Positions 56,384-64,000 of a stretch of DNA of 64,000 nucleotides are shown in pieces. Source of the DNA: Paracentrotus lividus (lineage: Eukaryota > Echinodermata > Echinoidea > Camarodonta > Echinidae); the NCBI GenBank assembly GCA_940671915.1, contig CALNVZ010002100.1:1365005-1429004 (forward strand). Direction: 5' to 3'. The notes below the pieces were generated by a model that had not been told where the DNA came from, ran no database searches, and saw only the letters and a program-made list of their open reading frames with translations. How positions within the stretch are numbered: the first letter of the stretch is position 1; every line of letters starts with the position of its first letter. The translations under genes and the position numbers were made by a program.

Positions 56384-56968
56384 TTTAAAGGAGGACTCCG
56401 GGCTGAAATGAAAAAGTTTTGTAAAATTAAGTAAAATTCATCAAGCACAACACAGAAAATTTCATCAAAATCGGATGAAAAATAACAAACTTATGCATCT
56501 TTTAGGTATTGACTTTTTGGGTAAAACAGTTGTCTCGTCGTCTCCTTTGAATATTTGAATATTCAAATGAGCAAACGGATGATGTCACAGTCCCCCTACT
56601 TCTTGTGTATTTTATTATATGAAATCCTATTTATCTCATTTTTTCATATATTGCATATACAGAAAATCTGTCCCTCATACTGAAATAAGTAAAAGCACTT
56701 GTGACCTTGAATATTCCACAAGGATTAATCCCTGTTTTTATGTCCTTGGGGCAGAAAATCTTAATAATTGGTATTTCATACAATAAAATACAAAGAAAGT
56801 AGGGGGACTGAGACATCAGGTTGCCAATTTGAATATGCCAAGAAAATAAATTCAAAACCTAAGAAAATTCATAACTTTGCTATTTCTTATCCGATTTTGA
56901 TGAAATTTTCAGTGTTGTGCTTTTTCGATTTTACTTTATTTTTCTAATAATGCATATGAGTCCTTTAA
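56384..56968. mobile_element. Foldback MITE, ~585 bases, between the two genes
   Basis: TTTAAAGGAGGACTCCGG at the left and GAGTCCTTTAA at the right. TTCATCAAAATCGGATGAAA pairs with TATCCGATTTTGATGAAA near the other end, and CAGTCCCCCTACTT pairs with AAGTAGGGGGACTG in the middle. The TTTAA next to both ends may include a TTAA target duplication. Confidence 0.82.
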
Positions 56969-56999
56969 CATGGTGCATAATGAGAGAAATAGGAGATAT

Positions 57000-57051
57000 T
57001 GAGAGAAAATGGGAGGATAGGCCGTGGTGGGAGGATGGAGTGGAGGAGGAG

Positions 57052-57091
<40 letters not shown>

Positions 57092-57390
57092 GAAATGAAG
57101 AGAACAAATATGAAAGTGGAATAGAGAGGGAGAGAGATGGGGAAAGGAAATTTAAAGCATAGGCCCAAGCAAAAGAAAACTAGCAAGGAGAGGATATTCG
57201 AGAAAGAATTTTTTTTTTCTTCTTTTTTTGTAACGGGAGAAAGGAAGAAAGAGAGAGTAGAGAAGAAAAATTGATAGATAGAAAAAAAACAATATCTCTC
57301 TCTCCTTCCCTCTCTCTCTTCTCTTTTCGAAAATATATCCCTCTTCCAATCTATCCATGTAAAAGAACGAGCGACGGGTGAGCAAAATGG
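57000..57390. repeat. Purine-rich tract with (GA)n
   Basis: GGAGGAGGAGGAGAGAGAGA with an uninterrupted (GA)n at about 57050-57086, then A/G-rich sequence to 57280 and a TCTCTCTCC block that is its reverse complement in character. Confidence 0.85.
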
Positions 57391-57699
57391 GAGGGAGAGT
57401 TCAATGTGCGCTCATGTTCAGCCTCCTATCATTATACAGATATCACTATCATCGGCTTCATCATTGAAGGACCATAAGAAAAAGGGACCTTTTTTTTTAA
57501 AATATATTTTTTATTTTTTATATTGCAAATAAAATGGTGTCGATGTCCAAATTTTGTTTCAAGATAATACATTACAAGTCTAATGATTGTAATTGTCTAA
57601 TGAGTTTACTAGAGAAATATTTATTCTGAAAGATATACAAAAACAACATCTTGTAAGGCTTATGTTTTAATAAAATAAAGAAAACGTGAAGAATAATGA

Positions 57700-58230
57700 A
57701 CTCCTCTCTTTCTGATCAAACCGAGTGTCCATCCACAGACAATCATCACTTTAGGAGCAAGTGATGGCGGCCCAGTCACAATCAAGAATTGACTCCAAAC
57801 CGAATCCTAAGTTGGCCAGTAGGATTAACAAGTCTCTGTTCAGGTCATTTTGTGTCTCTGTCCTTGATGTGACTGCACCCACAGTTCAACAAACTCCATC
57901 GAAGCGGTCAAGTGCATTACGTAACACACTCCGGGTATGCAGACCCAGACAATAGCTTGAGCTATCTAGCTCCAAACCCAGACAGATTCTCTGAAACTAC
58001 ATAGAAAATGGGGATTAAGATGGAATCAGCTCATTTGCATAAATCGCCTTTGATCAATGGTCAACATTGACCATAGAGCGTGAGAGTGGTCACGCCTCAA
58101 TGCACATCTACTGGTGCGTATCGTCCAAGCAAGGACAGACGATGAACTTGACTGGTTCAAGGCCTACCAGAACACAGATTTTGCGCTAAATATCACCGTT
58201 TCGATACCAAAACATTGGATTTTTACACCG
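57700..58230 (+). promoter_or_regulatory. Probable 5' non-coding exon / promoter region of the homeobox gene
   Basis: A strong donor CACCG|GTAAGT follows 58230. Upstream frames are short: a 64-codon frame from 57761 (MMAAQSQSRIDSKPN..) and two small ones near 58009 and 58142, all closed by stops, so they would be uORFs or chance. The region contains an octamer ATTTGCAT (58034-58041) and the inverted repeat TGGTCAACATTGACCA (58058-58073). The transcription start is not determinable. Confidence 0.45.
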
Positions 58231-61200
58231 GTAAGTTCGTTCATTTTTAAGACTTTTTGTTAAAAATGTTGATTTCCATCTCAAATGAGTTAAAAAGTTT
58301 GATTTCTCTAAAAGATATGTGTAGGCCGATGTCATGTGTACTGGATAGGATAAGAATGGGTTTAATTTAGCTGTCTGGGGTTTTGTCTGGTTTAGGGATA
58401 TTATTTGGAGGGGGTTAGGGCCTACGGAGGATGCGTACAAAGTTATGAAATGTAGTTTTATCTAATATTTGCCTACATTTCTAATAGCGGGTGTTTTTTT
58501 CTTTTGTTTTATTCGGATCAAGAGTGATTCGGATAGAGGACTTGATCTTACGTATTATATAAATAGCTTTTGTATGAATCACATTGATCTTTGAATACAT
58601 AATGTATCTTGACGTTTAAAACGTCTTTCTTTTTGTCTCTTTTTTTGTTGTTGTTGATAATATTCATAATGAAATAATACAGTCCTGATAATAAAATAAC
58701 AATAATCATGATAATAGTAATAAAGGTTTCTATGTGCTGTCACCTAAACAATGTTTAATGTTCGCGAATATGTTATGGTTCTCTTTGTTTTTATTGTTTT
58801 ATTTGTTAATATTCATAAATTTTTATTATTTATATTGCAGGACCTCGTTGAAAAAATAGTATAAATATATTCTGACATTTTAATAAAGTGTAAAGTTTTT
58901 TCATAAATAGATAAATAAATTATAATCATATGTCCCTATTATTGAAACTCAGTATAACTCGCTCGGCATTGGGATTCAAATTCAATTTTATTTCACACTT
59001 TAAAAAAACATACATCAGAAATGTAATGTAAAAATCAAGAAAGATAATATGTGTAAAATAAAGAAATAAACATTTGAATAAGTAAAATAAGAGTGAAATT
59101 CGAGTGAATTTGGAGTAAAAATACACATTTTCACTCCATTTTTACTAACTGAAATCCACTCCGTCAAAAAAGAACTTTTTCACTCGGTTTTTTTTTTAAA
59201 GAGAGAGTACTACAAATATAAAATATAATTTATGACTGTTTTACGTTCTTGTTACAGTTTTTAATATTCAATTGTGAAATAATTTTGTTTTACGAGAAAA
59301 AAAGGTCAGTATTCCTTTATAAATTAGTAAGAATAAATGCATAATCTAATGTGATATATTATGTAGGTGAATGCATTCATGATCAAAGTATTAAATACGT
59401 TTATGTATAATGCACTGTTGGTCAGAAAGGTTGGATATTTTTTTCGTACTCCACCAGGCATCTGTTTGCTCCGGCTTTAATATCATGAAATTAATTGTCC
59501 CCGCTTTCACTTTTCGGGACCCTGGCTATATCTTGGACGTTCCCCCAACCATTCCCGGGGAATGAAAAAATAAAAAAGGGTTGTCAGCCCCCACAATTCC
59601 CATTTTTGCCAATTTTTGTCATTTCGGGGCCCCTTTTTGTCTACCCGGCTGACCAAGGCCCCCTTATTCCTAACCCCACGAAACGCATTTATAGTGTACG
59701 GTAAATATTGTTCTTTACGTTAAATTAAGTTTTAAGGTTATAGGATTTTGTCTCTTGTCTAGGGGAGGGGTTGAAGTAAAAAGTGAGATTGGTAAAAAAT
59801 TGAAATATTCTATCCTATCTTTATGGTAAAAACAAAGGAAATAAAAAACAGCGATAGACTCTTGATTATTATAATTTTCCCCGAATTTTTTAAAGCCTTA
59901 TTGACAAGGTTGTAGATGGTAACTTTAGTCTATTTTTCATTATGATTTATTTTTGGCAGGGATTCTACAATACATTTTTTGGATGATAGAAATTTCCATG
60001 TTGTAAAAATGAATAAAATTAATTTTTAACCACTATCGAAATAAACTTTTACCCTTCCCCTAGACAAGAGACGAAATCCTTTAACCTTAAAAATTGATTT
60101 ATCATAAAGATCGATAACAACCCTACACTTCAGACGCGTTTCGTGGGGGTAGGATTGAGGGGGCCTTGGTCAGCCGGGTAAACAAAAAGGGGTCCCAAAA
60201 TGACAAAAAATTGCGAAAATGGGCATTGTGGGGGCTGACAAAGTTATTTGATTTTTCTTGCCACTGGAATAGTTGGGGGAAAGTCCAAGATAAAGCCAGG
60301 ACCCCGATAAGTGGAAGCGGGGACAAACTACTTCAAGAAATTATAGCCGGAGCAAAATGATGTAGCTGGACTCAAAGCACTCAAAAAATATCCAACCTTT
60401 ATGGGCAACAGTGGAATCCATCGATAATGCTTAATTGTGTTTCCAGTGGACACCAAGTTTCAAATATCGTATATAAAAAATAAAACTTTGATTTTCATGA
60501 TTAAAAATATCTTATTATCTTTGAATTTAGCTCTCATCCGATCGAGTCTTACTAGGATCCGTGATCCGAGGGAGGTTGGTGCAGTAATGGAAGAGCTACC
60601 ATCTTTATATGATGCCTCTCCAATTACCATGGAAACACAAAGATCAGGTGGTATAAAGAGACCTCGTGATGATCAGATGGGACCTGGAGCAAAAGGTAAT
60701 TTTTTAACCCTTACAGTAGCAGCATTTAATTTTAAACCTTATCGTGAAAAATGAACATGAAATACATAAAATTCCATGGAAGGTGTGAGGTAGGTCTACG
60801 TCAATGTATTGATCACAATGATTTACATCTCGATTCTATAATATAACAACACTATAGTTTGCTGTTATGGAGGCATGGTTAAAGACATAACCCCACTTTT
60901 AACCAATCAGTTTACTGGACTATTCAACATTCTAAAAGTGAAGGTATATATATATATATATATATATAACAACGAAAATATTAATCTATGCGTTTGCCAC
61001 TCTCTATCCATGTTATAAATAAGAGTTTTTTATAGCATATTCGTTGAAGCAAGGTGCAAGAGTAATGTTTTGTCTAAATTGCATAGAAAGAAGAGGATCC
61101 GTGGCATATAGAGGAGAAGTTTGTGAGATATGCATGTACGTTAGAAGTTTGATAAGTGGTTTATAAACCTGTACTGTATTTCCATCATATCATCATAATT

Positions 61201-61359
61201 ACCACCAATTACTGTTAACATCATAATCATCGTCGTCGTCTTCGTCAATCATCATCATCATAATCATCGTTCGTCGCAAGATGGAGGTCAGCCCAAAATT
61301 TTGATTATAATTGTAATGCAGCATTGTCGAAATTTATACAATGTGATCATTTTCTTTCT

Positions 61360-61393
<34 letters not shown>

Positions 61394-64000
61394 TTCTCTC
61401 TCTTCCTCCTTCCTCTCCCCTCTCTCTCTCCTCCCTCTCCTGTAGAGAGACGTACACGGACAATTCTTCAACTTGGCTCAGATCAACGCACTGGAGCGCA
61501 TCTTTTTGGATGTTGAGTATCCTGATGGTGACCTGAGGCCAAATTAGCTCATCGTTTAGACGCGTCGATGAAAATACTGTTTAGGTGAGCGTTACACTAT
61601 CAATTCATTTGTCTTATGAAAAAGTTATATAATCAGCAAGGGTGGTACGTGTCAGGCGCGGATCCAGAGACGGACTTTTACTGGGTGCAAAAGGTAACAT
61701 CAACAAATTTTCACGTCACGCTGTGCGTACGATAAGCAGGGGGAGGTGGTTCAGTGTTATTTTTTTTTTTTCGGCCGTCAAAAATTCACCATTGTATTAC
61801 CTTATTTATAGAACGACCCTTGTAAATTTCTCCGGGGCGCACCGACCACCCCCCCAAACAAAGGGTCGTGTAAAAATGAATGTAATTTTTTATTTTTGGG
61901 CAACCCTACGGGGGGGGGGGGAGAGGGGAAGCGCTCGACATCCCCCCCCCCTGGATCTGCACCTACGTGTGCAACATCCCAAAGGATATAATATAGACAG
62001 TGAATCCTATGAATCAAGAAAAAAAAAGTTCTGTTATTAGAAGAAGTGCATTACATTTCCATTATTTCCTGAAATGAATTCACTTCCAGTGGTTGCCTGC
62101 CATAGCAAACAGAGTTGACTTTATTCACCACTCCATTCCGTTGGGCGTAAAACATTCTCTGTTTGTTACGCACGCATTCACTGGGAACGATTTTTTTTAT
62201 TAAAACTACTGATACGCCAAACAGGCCCATCTTCTTGGTTTACTTGTAGTTGTCATTATGAAAGGGCTAAAAAAAAGTTTTCTCGAAATGTGATTTTAGT
62301 TTGTTCAAATTCAGATACCGTTGGCCAAAGCCTTTTTACACCTCTTTCTTCCGATTTTTCAATTATTTGTGCCAATATGCATCATATGAGTTGCTTCAAA
62401 ATAATGAAAGAGCCTCAAAGAGGATGATACCGCATAGGATATTGTGACGTTATAGGCCTATCCAAATTGTTTACTTCAGTTATAGCCCAGACCCGTTATT
62501 ATATACGTCTATATATTTGCTTAATAATTTGCATGCTGCTTTAAATATTATAAATTTTCTTTCATTTCTTAATACAGATTTGGTTTCAGAACAGACGAGC
62601 CAAGAAGAAGCGTCTACAGAGAGGACAGCCGTTACCACACAGTGAAGAACCTTTACATCATCCTCATCATCCACACCCGGGATATCTTCATCCTATATCC
62701 GATCGTCAGAACTATCTAGCAGTCAGCTCTAATGGTCACTGCCCGACCGTGCCGATGGAAAACCACTGCTACGCTACGAGTAGCATGATGATGGGGCATC
62801 CACAACCAGACATGCTTTGGGCGGGAAAGACACATTTTACCAATATGGAACATTATGGGATGGATCCCACTAGGTACGTCATGGTTTTTTCAAGTCATTG
62901 TATGAAATCCTTTTTAGAAGTACAATAAATCTATACAGCTGAAATGAGAAGAAAGAAATTGTATTTTGACAATTTCTACAGCAAATTATATATTTACCAC
63001 AATGAAAAACAAATTGAAATGCGACTGAATTGTAGTCATCAATATCATGTATACTTAAAGCTATAATTTTTTTCCATGGCTCTTTTGACAACCCGATGAC
63101 CATGATCACTTTTAAATATATACAATTAACCCGTGGTCAATTTATATCTCCTAAATTCAACAATAGACCAAATACTATACATGTATAATATACCCTAAAA
63201 CCTGGATCACAATGGGCCAGCATGATTTGGAAAAATTATTCGTTTTGCCCATCACCGTATAAATCATTCTGTATGAAAATGGGCAAAACGGTTGTGTGTT
63301 TTTTTTTCACTCGTTGTACGTTCCGGAGTGATACGTCTGTAAGTAATCCACGCTTTGCTAAGGCCCATTAGCAATCACTTTTAAAAAACCTCTATATACA
63401 ACTTTGGCAAAATAAAGCATTTTATATGTCACCCGAGAAAAATTGGGATCAACAATTATGTTCAAACTTGTTAAGATGTGTGCTAATTTCTATCGATGTT
63501 TATTATATTCCACAGAATTCCTCCGCATCAAGTGCAGAACTTACCAATCCCGATAGAAATAAGCAAGGCTCCACCCGATATCACACCTGCCGCTAGTCCT
63601 GCCCGGTCAGTCCAATCACCCACCGTCTCTGAAGGAGGAACAGTCGTCGATCAAATCAGAAAGTGGCCGGTGAAAGAACCTCCTACATCGCGAAGTTCGT
63701 TTGGAAAACTAGACTTTCCTAAACTTCCCCGTGTATGCATCCGGCATGATTCAGCCCAGATGAGAACTATCCCGAATGGTGTGTTTGGGGCGGCATCACC
63801 AGGTTCTAAGGGAGGCCAGAGAGATATCGCTAAGATGCGAAAGAATGTCTTGAAGAAGGACCCTCCACGATCACCACCTCCGAATCAGACCTGTGCTGCT
63901 ATACCCAGATCTCAACGGAACGAACTTGAGTTGGCTTTAATGAAACATGGTTTGACAGAGGATACAACAAGTGAAAATGGACCTAACCAATCCAGCTCTG
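57700..64000 (+). CDS. Homeobox transcription-factor gene, 3' end outside the window
   Basis: Homeodomain proteins bind DNA and regulate transcription. A probable non-coding exon ends at 58230. A start-codon exon (60587-60695), the homeobox exon (61446-61584), an exon beginning IWFQNRRAKKKRLQRGQPLP (62578-62873) and a long C-terminal exon (63516 to beyond 64000) follow with mostly matching phases. The intron before homeodomain residue 47, Q at position 50, and Y25/P26/R31 fit a paired-like (PRD-class, Q50) homeodomain; I47 and RRAK.KR recall Hesx/Anf proteins, but I cannot assign a family. As given, the homeobox exon carries three indels and a stop (see that entry), so the intact protein is not encoded by this exact sequence. 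Confidence 0.8.
58034..58041 (+). promoter_or_regulatory. POU octamer match ATTTGCAT
   Basis: Exact octamer, 17 bases before the inverted repeat and about 190 bases before the putative exon 1 donor. A short motif, so chance is possible. Confidence 0.3.
58231..60530. other. Intron 1 of the homeobox gene
   Basis: AT-rich, with a retroposon-tail-like stretch near 58975-59100 and the foldback element at 59413-60413. No coding sequence recognised. Confidence 0.55.
59413..60413. mobile_element. Foldback element, ~1 kb, long inverted arms
   Basis: CACTGTTGGTCAGAAAGGTT followed by GGATATTTTTT at the left pairs with AAAAAATATCCAACCTTT to CAACAGTG at the right. The arms run about 370 bases each (59413-~59785 and ~60045-60413), including GGTCAGCCGGGTA/TACCCGGCTGACC and TTGTCTCTTGTCTAGGGG/CCCCTAGACAAGAGAC. 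The mirror-image frames at 59495 (+) and 60123 (-) are the two arms read outward, not genes. No target duplication is evident. Confidence 0.85.
60531..60695 (+). CDS. Homeobox gene start-codon exon
   Basis: Follows TTTGAATTTAG; the first ATG in the exon is at 60587, giving MEELPSLYDASPITMETQRS then GGIKRPRDDQMGPGAK. KRPR may act as a nuclear signal. Donor AAAG|GTAATT exits in phase 1, matching the entry of the next exon. The frame is open back to the acceptor, so an upstream coding exon is not excluded. CDS from 60587. Confidence 0.7.
60945..60968. repeat. (AT)n microsatellite
   Basis: About 12 AT dinucleotides in the intron before the homeobox exon. Confidence 0.95.
61214..61271. repeat. 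Imperfect ATC/GTC trinucleotide repeat
   Basis: CATCATAATCATCGTCGTCG and further TCATCATCATCATAATCATC words. Confidence 0.85.
61351..61443. repeat. (CT)n pyrimidine tract at the homeobox exon acceptor
   Basis: About 90 bases nearly all C/T, including (CT)n at 61361-61384, running up to CTCCTGTAG. It doubles as an unusually long polypyrimidine tract. Confidence 0.9.
61446..61584 (+). pseudogene. Homeobox exon (residues 1-46) with frame lesions
   Basis: After TCCTGTAG it reads ERRTRTIL (homeodomain positions 1-8). One extra base in 61469-61478 shifts the frame; QINALERIFLDVEYPDGDLR (positions 12-31) follows in the new frame. A missing base then precedes KLAHRLD (positions 33-39); two extra bases near 61561-61564 precede VDENTV (40-45); and the codon for position 46 is TAG just before the donor GTGAGC. 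Net +2 bases. Key positions L16, F20, Y25 and R31 are all kept. Either the gene is newly inactivated or the local sequence contains errors. Confidence 0.8.
61653..61965. mobile_element. Possible MITE with GGATCCAG ends
   Basis: GTCAGGCGCGGATCCAG at the left and CTGGATCTGCACCTACG at the right form an imperfect inverted repeat; inside are G-run and C-run blocks. The ends resemble the MITE at 13872. Confidence 0.5.
62578..62873 (+). CDS. Homeobox gene exon: recognition helix and His-rich tail
   Basis: Follows AATACAG in phase 0 and starts at homeodomain position 47: IWFQNRRAKKKRLQRGQPLP, with W48, F49, Q50, N51 and R53 all present. The tail has HHPHHPHPGYLHP and later MMMGHPQPDMLWAGK. Open for 98 codons, donor CTAG|GTACGT, phase 2. 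The ~990-base intron before it has the possible MITE at 61653. Confidence 0.9.
63516..64000 (+). CDS. Homeobox gene C-terminal exon, open at the window edge
   Basis: Follows TTCCACAG and completes an Arg codon; 161 further codons are open to the window end. Ser/Pro/Lys-rich and probably disordered: PIPIEISKAPPDITPAASPA, KWPVKEPPTSRSSFGKLDFP, KKDPPRSPPP, RNELELALMKHGL. No named domain recognised. The 642-base intron before it shows nothing. Confidence 0.85.

Noticed and set aside
57761-57955. 64-codon frame MMAAQSQSRIDSKPN.. upstream of the homeobox gene
   Set aside because: Possible first coding exon, but the only good donor inside it (CGG|GTATGC) exits in phase 0 while the next exon needs phase 1, and there is no family match. 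Kept only as a possible uORF.
59495-60326. Two similar frames on opposite strands (MSPLSLFGTLAISWTF / MSPLPLIGVLALSWTF)
   Set aside because: They are the two inverted arms of one foldback element, not a gene pair.

Overview
This is a 64 kb stretch of animal nuclear DNA, AT-rich and intron-dense, with GT-AG introns, many microsatellites and many hairpin-shaped DNA-transposon remnants. The protein sequences, the intron style and the repeat types point to a marine invertebrate deuterostome. A sea urchin or a relative is my best guess, but the species is an inference.

From 1167 to 53969 on the + strand the window holds almost all of one filamin gene. The start is missing: CH1 and most of CH2 of the actin-binding domain lie upstream of the window. 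I can place 36 coding exons that join in frame without a single break into 2,324 residues: the CH2 tail, 23 filamin (Ig-like) repeats, hinge 1 (exon 20), hinge 2 (exon 35) and the C-terminal dimerisation repeat, ending in TAG at 53967-53969. Against vertebrate filamin A the order is collinear, except that the repeat equivalent to number 7 is absent and a Thr-rich linker exon is added before repeat 15. Of the 35 introns, 27 are phase 1.

The introns are the unusual part. At four places (exons 4, 9, 14 and 25) an exon edge and its adjoining intron have been tandemly copied, leaving decayed, non-spliceable pseudo-exons beside the working exon. A 42-base minisatellite occupies introns 20 and 25, and a related single unit lies in intron 6. 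Several foldback or miniature transposons sit in the introns, including a 1.45 kb element with a 4-base target duplication, a nested pair at 21824-22725, and an 18-base-perfect inverted-repeat element at 20585-21360. The largest intron (29186-39987, 10.8 kb) holds only repeats.

Between about 54 and 57.7 kb lie the filamin 3' UTR, with several AATAAA signals, a foldback element and a GA-rich tract. From about 57.7 kb to the window end, on the same strand, lies the 5' part of a homeobox gene. It has a probable non-coding first exon ending at 58230, a start-codon exon, a homeobox exon, an exon beginning with the recognition-helix sequence IWFQNRRAKKKR, and a long exon open at the window edge. 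The homeobox exon as given carries three frame-breaking indels and an in-frame TAG, while its neighbours are open. The gene is therefore either recently inactivated or affected by local sequence error.

I see no operon, CRISPR array, RNA gene or other wholly new system. The most noteworthy observation is the repeated creation of exon-edge tandem copies inside one conserved gene.
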